Assembly (NCBI GenBank): GCA_022360535.1 | Contig: JAKSCP010000514.1 | Location: forward strand, 1-14,325 | DNA from: Pseudomonadales bacterium | Lineage (GTDB): Bacteria; Pseudomonadota; Gammaproteobacteria; Pseudomonadales; Pseudohongiellaceae | Length of the DNA: 14,325 nucleotides | Direction: 5' to 3' | Shown: positions 1 through 6,482 of the stretch, in pieces | Layout of the letters: each line of letters opens with the position of its first letter | How positions within the stretch are numbered: position 1 is the first letter of the stretch | Made by a program: the position numbers and the translations under genes | Notes under the pieces: generated by a model | Told to the model about the DNA's origin: nothing | What the model saw: the letters and a program-made list of their open reading frames with translations, nothing else | Databases searched by the model: none

Positions 1-217
1 GAGTAATCTGTTCGGCGGTTACGATCGAAAGGCTCTGGGGAACATCGAGGATGGGTGTTGGTGTTCTGAGTGCATTGATCTGGTCTCGGTAAAGAAACTG
101 CCCTTGAACAACGATCTCCTCGATTTCATGGTCGGGAGACTGTGCGTAGCCAAACGGTGCAGCCACCGCCAGTGAAAGTGAAGTTAAGCCAAACAGGCGT
201 AATGAGACTGGTTTCAT
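1..217 (-). CDS. TonB-dependent siderophore receptor, N-terminal fragment
   Basis: This is the 5' end of a leftward gene that runs off the window; only the first 72 codons are visible, starting at the ATG whose complement is at 215-217. They encode a Sec signal peptide (residues 1-25, hydrophobic core LTSLSLAVAA, likely cleavage GYA|Q), a TonB-box-like segment (EIEEIVVQGQ, about 31-40) and the start of the plug domain (LDVPQSLSIVTAEQI, 57-71). The last motif is characteristic of ferric-siderophore receptors of the FhuA/FpvA/FoxA type. Such outer-membrane barrels import ferric chelates using TonB-ExbBD energy. The gene faces away from a PepSY membrane protein, and a Fur-like box lies over its promoter, so iron-repressed expression is expected. 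The ligand cannot be read from this fragment. The family call is strong although the barrel is missing. Confidence 0.9.
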   Translation of the reverse strand, partial: MKPVSLRLFGLTSLSLAVAAPFGYAQSPDHEIEEIVVQGQFLYRDQINALRTPTPILDVPQSLSIVTAEQIT

Positions 218-262
218 CACTCTTGTAACCTTTAATAATCCTAAGAAATACGTGAGCTGCGG

Positions 263-291
263 AGTCTAAGCTAAATGAGAATCGTTATCAA
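263..291 (-). promoter_or_regulatory. Putative sigma70 promoter of the TonB receptor gene
   Basis: On the minus strand, TTGATA (-35, complement at 286-291) and TAGACT (-10, complement at 263-268) are separated by exactly 17 nt. The -35 matches consensus at 5 of 6 positions and the -10 at 4 of 6. It sits about 45 nt upstream of the receptor start codon. A Fur-like box lies within the spacer and -35, as expected for iron repression. This is a prediction from pattern only. Confidence 0.5.
271..289. promoter_or_regulatory. Fur box 1 (receptor side)
   Basis: This 19-bp site matches the Fur consensus GATAATGATAATCATTATC at 14 of 19 positions, with core AATGAGAATCGTTATC. It covers the spacer and -35 region of the predicted leftward promoter, so Fe2+-Fur bound here would block RNA polymerase at the receptor gene. 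The identity of the neighbouring genes supports the call. Confidence 0.75.
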
Positions 292-373
292 TAACATTAA
301 CATTAAAATCTATAGGGATTTGCCAAATTGGCCCTGATTCTTGATTTTTCTTGCTCTGAATCAACATTTTAGT

Positions 374-402
374 TTGTATTTGTTATTGCGAATCATTATC
401 AT
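374..402 (+). promoter_or_regulatory. Putative promoter of the PepSY membrane-protein gene
   Basis: TTGTAT (374-379) and TATCAT (397-402) are 17 nt apart, about 57 nt upstream of the ATG at 460. The -10 matches at 5 of 6 positions; the -35 is poor (3 of 6). The second Fur-like box covers the spacer and most of the -10. The overlap with a Fur site in the right place raises confidence a little. Confidence 0.4.
382..400. promoter_or_regulatory. Fur box 2 (PepSY side)
   Basis: This 19-bp site matches the Fur consensus at 15 of 19 positions, with an intact right half AATCATTATC. It lies about 60 nt upstream of the PepSY gene, over its predicted -10 region. Together with box 1 it suggests that both divergent genes are iron-repressed, each through its own site. 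Confidence 0.8.
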
Positions 403-459
403 TTGCGTCCTTATTGACTTAGCAGAGCCTCAAAGGGCCATCGATTCACAAGGACAGCC

Positions 460-1617
460 ATGTTCCGCAAAGCACTCTTCTGGATGCATCTCAGCGCCGG
501 CGTCAGCGCTGGCTTGATCATATTGATGATGTCGGTGACCGGCGTAATTCTGACTTACGAACGGCAAATGCAGGTCTGGGAAGATGGCCCCTACTACACG
601 GATCCGGAGCCAGGACAACAGCGTCTGACAGTGGATCAGTTGCTTGCTGCCGCCAATCAGACCGAAGGCTTTACTGCCACCAGTGTTATTTTAAACTCCG
701 CCGCCGATGCTCCATTCGTCGCCAGAGCCGGCCGCTCTCAGACTCAGTACCTGAACCCCTACACTGCTGAAATCTACGACCCTCATAGCGACTCGCTAAG
801 TGCCTTCTTTTCCGATGTGCGTAGCCTGCACCGCTGGTTCCTGGTGACAGGTGACGGTAGAGCTACCGCCCGTGACATAACCGGCGCCGCCAATCTTCTG
901 TTTTTGTTTTTGCTACTCAGCGGCACCTATCTTTGGTTACCCAAGGTGATCAATTGGGCAACGCTGAAGACCCGTATCTGGTTTAATCCGCAAGTGAATA
1001 ACTCGCAAGCCAGAGACTTCAATTGGCACCATGTGTTTGCCTTCTGGGCAGCGATTCCACTGTTGGTGATTATTCCAACAGCCTCTGTATTCAACTATGG
1101 CTGGGCCAATAACCTGGTTTACACATTGGCTGGAGATACACCTCCTCAGCGTAGCCCAGCTGTGACACCTGACCCTTCTGAGGAACCAACACAGGTTCAG
1201 TCTCTGGAATCTCTCTTCAATTCAGCCCAAGCCTACAAAGAAGATTGGCGCACGATTAGCATTTCCCTGCCGCAACCTGGGTCACAATCAATTTCTATCG
1301 CGATTGATGAGGGCAATGGTGGGCAACCGCAGCTTCGCCATAGCCTGTCCCTGGATAGAGCCTCGGGCACAGAGGTCAGTTGGGTGCCGTTTACCGACCA
1401 ATCATCCGGCGTGCAAGCACGACGTTGGGTACGCTTTCTCCATACAGGCGAAGCATTGGGGCTAACTGGACAGACCATTGCTGGCTTAGCCTCTGCGGCT
1501 GGCGCCGTCCTGGTTTGGACAGGCCTCGCTCTCGCCCTGCGCAGATTCCTGCGTTGGCGCGCCCGAACCCGCAAGGCGGTTACAGAGACCGGCAGCTCCA
1601 GCGAATTAGCCACCTAG
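460..1617 (+). CDS. PepSY-associated TM (PiuB-like) inner-membrane protein
   Basis: This 385-residue protein has the PepSY-associated transmembrane (PepSY_TM) architecture. It has a first helix at about 10-32, a periplasmic PepSY-like stretch, helices at about 139-160 and 190-210, a second long periplasmic part (about 211-336), a last helix at about 337-361 and an Arg-rich cytoplasmic tail. Conserved-looking histidines sit near the membrane edges (H10; H124 in LHRW; H190/H191 in NWHHVFAFW; H328 in LHTGEALG). They fit the family pattern in which some members are thought to bind haem and act as ferric-siderophore reductases. The ATG has an AAGGA ribosome site at 450-454. The Fur box upstream and the divergent siderophore receptor support a role in iron uptake, probably reduction or release of iron from an imported chelate. 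The exact reaction is inference. Confidence 0.88.
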   Translation: MFRKALFWMHLSAGVSAGLIILMMSVTGVILTYERQMQVWEDGPYYTDPEPGQQRLTVDQLLAAANQTEGFTATSVILNSAADAPFVARAGRSQTQYLNPYTAEIYDPHSDSLSAFFSDVRSLHRWFLVTGDGRATARDITGAANLLFLFLLLSGTYLWLPKVINWATLKTRIWFNPQVNNSQARDFNWHHVFAFWAAIPLLVIIPTASVFNYGWANNLVYTLAGDTPPQRSPAVTPDPSEEPTQVQSLESLFNSAQAYKEDWRTISISLPQPGSQSISIAIDEGNGGQPQLRHSLSLDRASGTEVSWVPFTDQSSGVQARRWVRFLHTGEALGLTGQTIAGLASAAGAVLVWTGLALALRRFLRWRARTRKAVTETGSSSELAT

Positions 1618-1729
1618 ATTAGTTGAACCCAACTTTCAGCTGGTTAGCATTTGGCTTCGTTGAAGATTAGAAGTCATGGTTAAGGACTGCTAAGCTCTAG
1701 CTTCTTTCCGCTGTAGCACGAATAAGAAG

Positions 1730-2518
1730 ATGCACTACGAGCATGTCCTGATTGAATCACAGGATGCGATCACTACTCTGACCCTCAATCGTCCCGATTG
1801 CGGCAATGCACTGAGCATTGCTTTCATGAAGGAGATCATCGCTGCCGCAAAGAGCTTCCAGCAAGACACTGACACGCGCGTCATAATCGTTCGTGGCGCA
1901 GGTAAACATTTTTCAGTAGGGGCAGACCTCAAGGATCCAGAACGTCACCAACAAAGTGACGAAGATCTTTTGACCCGTACCCGATCCACGACATTAGGTC
2001 GTGAACTGATCCAAACCATCCTGGACATTGATCAGATTACAATTGCCGCAGTACAAGGTGTCGCTGCTGGCGGTGGTGCTTGCATCGCATCCGCCTGTGA
2101 TTTTCGGATTGGTAGCGATGATTGCCGAATCGGTTACCCTGAAGTAAAACTTGGCATGAATCTAAGTTGGGGCTCGTTGCCTTTGTGTTACACGCTAATC
2201 GGACCGGCCAGGACCAAACGCATGGTGGTGGGCGGAGAACTCGAATCTGCGAGTGATTTGGAGCGTTGGGGGTTTCTGGACGAGCTAGTAGCGTCAGAGA
2301 ATTTACAGTCAGCAGCAATGGCGATGGCAGATCACTATGCGGCACGACCCGCTTTGTCCGCCCAAATGATCAAGCGCGGGATCAATGCCATGCAGCAGTC
2401 AAACCTCAAGCAAGTCATGCACATGGATGGAGATCAATTCACTCTCGCTTCACTCAGCCAGGACTATCGCAAAGCCAGAGATGCGTTTCTAAACAGGACA
2501 GACCAATCTAGTGAATAG
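1730..2518 (+). CDS. Enoyl-CoA hydratase/isomerase (crotonase) family protein
   Basis: This 262-residue protein has the normal length of a single-domain crotonase. The oxyanion-hole segments are present: KHFSVGADLKD (59-69) and AAVQGVAAGGGACIASACD (106-124), followed by GYPEVKLGM (135-143). Crotonases stabilise thioester enolates of acyl-CoA. In classical hydratases two glutamates catalyse water addition (rat Glu144 and Glu164, 20 residues apart). Here the second is kept (E138), but the first position is Cys118. The protein is therefore unlikely to be a standard beta-oxidation hydratase, and an isomerase or another crotonase reaction is more likely. The family name is secure; the substrate is unknown. 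No good Shine-Dalgarno precedes the ATG, but MHYEHVLIES is a typical family N-terminus. Its stop overlaps the GTG of the next gene, suggesting co-transcription. Confidence 0.9.
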   Translation: MHYEHVLIESQDAITTLTLNRPDCGNALSIAFMKEIIAAAKSFQQDTDTRVIIVRGAGKHFSVGADLKDPERHQQSDEDLLTRTRSTTLGRELIQTILDIDQITIAAVQGVAAGGGACIASACDFRIGSDDCRIGYPEVKLGMNLSWGSLPLCYTLIGPARTKRMVVGGELESASDLERWGFLDELVASENLQSAAMAMADHYAARPALSAQMIKRGINAMQQSNLKQVMHMDGDQFTLASLSQDYRKARDAFLNRTDQSSE

Positions 2519-3476
2519 AGTCAGGGAGACAAAATTGCCAAGTCAAAGAACACTAACCCAATCTGTTTTGCTGGTTTGGATAGCAAGCTTGATGTTATCG
2601 GCCCATGGTGCTGAGCTGCTACCGGACGTGCCTCCCGGTGCCCAGGCTCTCACGCTGCAAGGCGACGCACTCTACCCGGCAGCACCAAATGCCGAAACAC
2701 AAGCGAATCTCGAAGTTGCTCAAAATAACTACAACTCTGACCGCGACAATGCCGATAACATTATCTGGTTAGGCCGTCGAACAGCCTACGCAGGCGATTA
2801 CCGTCGCGCTATCGAAATCTACTCAGAAGGCATCAACAAGTTTCCGGAGGACCCCCGCTTCTATCGACATCGCGGTCATCGCTATATATCCATTCGCGAG
2901 TTCGATCGGGCCATTGCAGACTTCGAACAAGCAGCAGAACTCATGGAAGAGCTGCCCATTCAAGTCGAACCTGATGGTCTGCCCAATGCACAAAATATTC
3001 CACTGACAACTACCCAGGGTAATGTCTGGTATCACCTGGGTTTGGCCTACTACCTCAAGCAGGATTGGCCAAGAGCGCTAGCCGCCTTTCGCAACGGTTA
3101 CAATCTTGGTGGCTATGACGACAATCTGGTTTCCACCGGCCATTGGATCTATATGATTCTGCGGCGCATGGGCGATGACGCCCAAGCAGCTGTTGCCTTG
3201 AATGAAATTTCCGCAGACATGGACATCATTGAAAACATGAGCTATCACGAACTCTGTCTTCTTTATAAAGGAGAAATGGAGATCGAAGAGATGATGGCCG
3301 CCAATGGCGACGACCCCAGCAATGCCGCAGTAGCCTACGGCATCGCCAATTACTTTTACTATAACGGGGACAGGCAGCGCTCAGACGACATGTTGCGTCG
3401 ACTCGTCTCTGGCAGCAGCTGGAGTTCCTTTGGTTTCATCGCTGCCGAAGCGGACCTGGCAAACCCCCAGCGCTAA
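2511..3476 (+). CDS. Exported TPR-repeat protein, function unknown
   Basis: This 321-residue protein has a signal-peptide-like N-terminus (hydrophobic SVLLVWIASLMLSAHGA, residues 18-34, likely cleavage after AHGA). Tetratricopeptide-type helical repeats follow at about 82-115, 116-149, 171-204 and 275-305; FDRAIADFEQAAEL is a clear example. TPR domains bind other proteins or peptides; nothing here shows an enzyme. The start is uncertain. The longest frame opens with GTG 2511 inside the crotonase gene. An in-frame TTG at 2535 has a better ribosome site (AGGGAG, 2523-2528, 6 nt away) and would give a more compact signal peptide. Either way it is translationally close to, or coupled with, the crotonase. 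It is convergent with the acyl-CoA ligase gene 30 bp downstream, and no strong terminator is seen between them. Confidence 0.8.
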   Translation: MNRVRETKLPSQRTLTQSVLLVWIASLMLSAHGAELLPDVPPGAQALTLQGDALYPAAPNAETQANLEVAQNNYNSDRDNADNIIWLGRRTAYAGDYRRAIEIYSEGINKFPEDPRFYRHRGHRYISIREFDRAIADFEQAAELMEELPIQVEPDGLPNAQNIPLTTTQGNVWYHLGLAYYLKQDWPRALAAFRNGYNLGGYDDNLVSTGHWIYMILRRMGDDAQAAVALNEISADMDIIENMSYHELCLLYKGEMEIEEMMAANGDDPSNAAVAYGIANYFYYNGDRQRSDDMLRRLVSGSSWSSFGFIAAEADLANPQR

Positions 3477-3506
3477 CTAAAAGAAGGTAAGCACTCGATC
3501 GCGGAA

Positions 3507-5153
3507 CTAAGCCGCTGGAAATTTGTAATCCTGGTAAGTCTCACGAAGCGCGAGCTTGTTTATCTTGCCCGTTGCGGTATGCGGCAGCTCATCAATAAAT
3601 TCCACACCATCGGGCATGGCCATCTTGTGCAGCTTGTCTTTAAGGAAGTCGGACACTGCTTCTGAAGAAAGCGATTTGCCTTCTTGCATCACCACGATCA
3701 ACAGCGGCCTTTCGGTCCACTTCGGATGGTAACGTCCTATGACCGCCGCCTCCGCGATATCGGGATGGTTAACAGCCGCATTCTCAATTTCAATAGAACT
3801 AATCCACTCGCCACCGGACTTGATCACGTCCTTGGTGCGGTCGGTGATTTGTAGATAACCTTCCGGCGTAATGGCGGCGACGTCGCCAGTCTGAAACCAG
3901 CCTTTCTCATCCACCGGACAATCTTCGGAGCCAGGCTCATCGGACAGGCCATAGTAGCCTTTCGCCACCCAGTTACCTCGAACTTTCAGTGCACCGGACG
4001 CTACACCATCCCATGGCAGCTCTTCGTTATTCTCATCGACGATACACATCTCTATGCCGAAAACGCCGCGCCCTTGCAGGCACTGCAAATCGGTGATTTG
4101 TTCCGTGCTGTAATCCTCCATTCCTTTCTTGAGAGCAAACACGGTGCCAAGAGGGCTGGTTTCTGTCATGCCCCAACCTTGCACTACCGTGCAATTATGC
4201 TGGTCTCTGAAACGCTCAATGATACTGCGTGGACAGGCCGCACCACCGACACTCACTCTTTCCAGGCTGGGTATGGTCTTGTTACTAGACTCGAGGTAGT
4301 CCAACAGTGCCATCCAGATCGTAGGCACGCCGGAAGTGACTGTGACTTCCTCGCTAACCATTAGGTCGGTCAGGGTTTCGCCATCGGCCATTTTAGGTCC
4401 CGGTAGCACCAATTTTGTTCCCACCATTAATGCCGCATAAGGTGCGCCCCAGGCATTCACATGAAACATCGGTACAACGGGCAAGGTGGTTTGCAGGTTC
4501 GATGCTCCGGTGACATCAGGCAGGGCCCCTGATAGCGCATGCAGAAGAGTAGAACGGTGACTGTAGACCACGCCTTTTGGGTTACCAGTGGTACCGGACG
4601 TGTAACACATTCCGCTCGCTGTGTTCTCATCAAACTCTGGCCAGTCATAGTCGTCGGATTGGGCCTCCAATAACTCTTCATAACAGAGCACATTGGGCAA
4701 ACTGGATTCGGGCATATGCGCCTTGTCGGTGAGAACAACCACGGTCTCAACCTTTGGCAGATGTTCTTTGAGCGCTTCTATCAAAGGCATGACGAGAGCA
4801 TCGACAAACAGAATCTTGTCTTCGGCATGATTGATAATGTACGCCACCTGCTCCGGAAAAAGCCGTGGATTGATCGTGTGACAAATCATGCCGGCCCCAG
4901 AAACGGCGTAGTACAACTCCATATGACGATAGTCATTCCAGGCTAAAGTGCCAATTCTGTCGCCGAACTTGGCTCCCAGAGATTCCAAAACGTTGGCGAG
5001 TTGTCGAGAACGCCTGGCAAAAGTCTTAAAGTTCTGGCGATGCCGTGGGTTATCGACCGTCACCGAAACCATCTCTACCTGCGGAAAGTTCTTTTCCGCA
5101 TGTTTGAGGATTGATGAAATCATGAGGGGCGTGTTCATCATGAGCGCTTGCAT
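3507..5153 (-). CDS. Acyl-CoA ligase (AMP-forming; medium/long-chain fatty-acid type)
   Basis: This 548-residue member of the ANL adenylate-forming superfamily activates a carboxylic acid with ATP and then CoA. All core motifs are visible: the P-loop-like YTSGTTGNPKG (184-194), GWGMTETSP (326-334), TGD (422-424), DRTKDVIKSGGEWIS (438-452) and the C-terminal catalytic lysine K530 in TATGKINKL. Length and motif wording resemble the AlkK / fatty-acyl-CoA synthase group. The same group includes methylmercaptopropionate-CoA ligases, so chain length and substrate are not assigned. The ATG is preceded by a strong AAGGAG, 5 nt away, and by an inverted repeat just upstream of that. The amidase gene lies 165 bp upstream on the same strand, so this gene probably has its own promoter in that gap. 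A CoA ligase and a crotonase as convergent neighbours hint at CoA-linked acid breakdown. Confidence 0.93.
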   Translation of the reverse strand: MQALMMNTPLMISSILKHAEKNFPQVEMVSVTVDNPRHRQNFKTFARRSRQLANVLESLGAKFGDRIGTLAWNDYRHMELYYAVSGAGMICHTINPRLFPEQVAYIINHAEDKILFVDALVMPLIEALKEHLPKVETVVVLTDKAHMPESSLPNVLCYEELLEAQSDDYDWPEFDENTASGMCYTSGTTGNPKGVVYSHRSTLLHALSGALPDVTGASNLQTTLPVVPMFHVNAWGAPYAALMVGTKLVLPGPKMADGETLTDLMVSEEVTVTSGVPTIWMALLDYLESSNKTIPSLERVSVGGAACPRSIIERFRDQHNCTVVQGWGMTETSPLGTVFALKKGMEDYSTEQITDLQCLQGRGVFGIEMCIVDENNEELPWDGVASGALKVRGNWVAKGYYGLSDEPGSEDCPVDEKGWFQTGDVAAITPEGYLQITDRTKDVIKSGGEWISSIEIENAAVNHPDIAEAAVIGRYHPKWTERPLLIVVMQEGKSLSSEAVSDFLKDKLHKMAMPDGVEFIDELPHTATGKINKLALRETYQDYKFPAA

Positions 5154-5169
5154 AACAACTCCTTTCTGT

Positions 5170-5189
5170 AGTGGGCCTTCTCGCCCACT
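5170..5189 (-). promoter_or_regulatory. Perfect hairpin in the acyl-CoA ligase leader
   Basis: AGTGGGC (5170-5176) and GCCCACT (5183-5189) form a perfect 7-bp inverted repeat with a 6-nt loop. In the minus-strand transcript it ends about 16 nt before the ATG and a few nt before the AAGGAG ribosome site, so it could influence translation. It could also be a repressor operator or, on the plus strand, a weak terminator (a pyrimidine-rich run follows). No function is established. Confidence 0.4.
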
Positions 5190-5318
5190 TCTGTTCTTGT
5201 CTTATATTTCTTATATCAGCCTGGTGGCGACTACAGACCGATAGTAAATCTTACACTAATGTCCTGTCGCTTCGGAAAAATAGAAGTAATTGTAAGAGCC
5301 AATCTGTATGAAAATCAC

Positions 5319-6263
5319 CTAGAAGGAATACGTTCTTCGCAACTCTCGCAACTCCGCTGGTCTGTGCTCTTCCAATAAAGCCCACAGCAAAGCCAAAGAC
5401 TCAGCATCAATCTTGCCGGAGTAGTCAGATGGTCTGAAATGTAATTGAAATGCACGCATGGCAAACTGAGTTTGCTTATCCAATTCACTGGTGACCTCGA
5501 TTTGATAACCCAGTGCCAGCAACGCAGCTTGCACAGTATCTATGGCGGGCGCCCCGGCAGAAAATTGTGCACTGTACTTTGCCGCCAAGGTCTGGTCCGG
5601 CCACACACCAATACCCTGCTCATAGAGTTGTTTCCACGGAAAGAGTGGACCTGGATCAGATTTACGCATGATGGCAATGTCAGAATGCGCGACGATGTCT
5701 ATTGGATTGATGCCCGGATACCTCTCCTGGATGGAATGCAGCAGGTCTGCGAGCAATTCAATTTGCTCATCGGAGAATGGGACAAACTGACATTCCACCT
5801 CAGCCAATTCGATTTCCGGCACTGGTTTGTCGGTGCCAGTACACTCAAATTCGTTGACCACTTCAATGCCAATTGACCGGTCATTCAGATTAGTCTCCTC
5901 AGCCCAGTAACTCACTCCCGCATGCCATGCCCGCCGGTGCTCTGGCACTAATGAGTAAACGCGGAGTGACCTGCGGGGATAGGATGGGTCGCCAACTTCT
6001 GGTATCAGGTAGTGAGAACTTACCGGGCTTTCTGTACGAGTTGATAGCAGCCGTAGTGACTCCGCGAAGTTTTCCGCAGTAGCGTGAATAACAATATAGT
6101 CGATACGACTGTTCTGGTTCGTTGACTCCACATAAACCATAGAACCACTGCTACAGGCTGAGAGAAGCAGCAGCGCGAAACACTGACCTACTCGGTATTT
6201 CCGGATCGACTGAAATACATAACAGAGCGGATCGTTAAGGGATGTGGATTTCATGTGCTTCAT
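5319..6263 (-). CDS. N-acetylmuramoyl-L-alanine amidase, AmiD-like lipoprotein
   Basis: This 314-residue protein carries a lipobox LSAC (lipidated Cys37), a zinc amidase_2 domain (about 53-215) and a C-terminal peptidoglycan-binding_1-like domain (about 240-300). It would cleave the amide bond between muramic acid and the stem peptide, or anhydromuropeptides, from the periplasmic face. The residues known from E. coli AmiD can be placed: zinc ligands H60 (YIVIHA), H193 (VAHSDI) and D203, catalytic E134 (GIEVVNE) and K201 (RKSD). The H193-D203 spacing of 10 matches the family. Relative to AmiD there is extra acidic sequence between E134 and H193. The stretch before the lipobox is long (about 27 residues); a second ATG at 6254 shortens it by three codons. 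Position +2 is Ser, which favours outer-membrane sorting. A perfect dyad lies just upstream of the start. Confidence 0.88.
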   Translation of the reverse strand: MKHMKSTSLNDPLCYVFQSIRKYRVGQCFALLLLSACSSGSMVYVESTNQNSRIDYIVIHATAENFAESLRLLSTRTESPVSSHYLIPEVGDPSYPRRSLRVYSLVPEHRRAWHAGVSYWAEETNLNDRSIGIEVVNEFECTGTDKPVPEIELAEVECQFVPFSDEQIELLADLLHSIQERYPGINPIDIVAHSDIAIMRKSDPGPLFPWKQLYEQGIGVWPDQTLAAKYSAQFSAGAPAIDTVQAALLALGYQIEVTSELDKQTQFAMRAFQLHFRPSDYSGKIDAESLALLWALLEEHRPAELRELRRTYSF

Positions 6264-6270
6264 TACTTAT

Positions 6271-6292
6271 CAATTCTCGGGCACGAGAATTG
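6271..6292. promoter_or_regulatory. 22-bp perfect inverted repeat upstream of the amidase
   Basis: CAATTCTCG (6271-6279) and CGAGAATTG (6284-6292) are perfect 9-bp arms around a 4-nt loop. The dyad ends 8 nt before the amidase ATG. In RNA it would form a stable hairpin over the place where a ribosome site should be, and no strong Shine-Dalgarno is otherwise visible. It could instead be a protein operator. It has no U-tract on either side, so it is not a typical terminator. Confidence 0.5.
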
Positions 6293-6418
6293 TTAGTGCT
6301 TCATGCTTCTGTAGCGGTTCCCAAAGTTCACCGTAGAATACCACCCCTGCTGGTAAATCAAATAGGGCACTGGCAGTCCGTGGAGCCTTTTGGCTTCTTG
6401 ACTAAAAGCCCAGAAACA

Positions 6419-6450
6419 AAAAAGCCCATGCCGAAAGGCATGGGCTTTTT
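6419..6450 (-). terminator. Rho-independent terminator of the ior operon (bidirectional)
   Basis: A 14-bp perfect stem (6419-6432 with 6437-6450) closes on a 4-nt loop, which reads GAAA on the plus strand. The GC-rich core GCCCATGCC is flanked by A-runs on one side and T-runs on the other, so it would work in both directions. It lies about 33 nt past the stop of the molybdenum-hydroxylase large subunit, and it separates that operon from the amidase gene on the same strand. Confidence 0.93.
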
Positions 6451-6482
6451 ATTGGTATCGCTTTTGATACTGGAGTAAACGT

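Noticed and set aside
1692..1710. AAGCTCTAGCTT-like palindrome after the PepSY gene as a terminator
   Set aside because: The arms leave only a 2-nt loop and no T-run follows, so it cannot form a normal terminator hairpin.
5445..5876. A 143-codon plus-strand frame opposite the amidase
   Set aside because: It lies wholly inside the amidase coding region, whose zinc-site residues are all recognisable; no family features in the antisense product.
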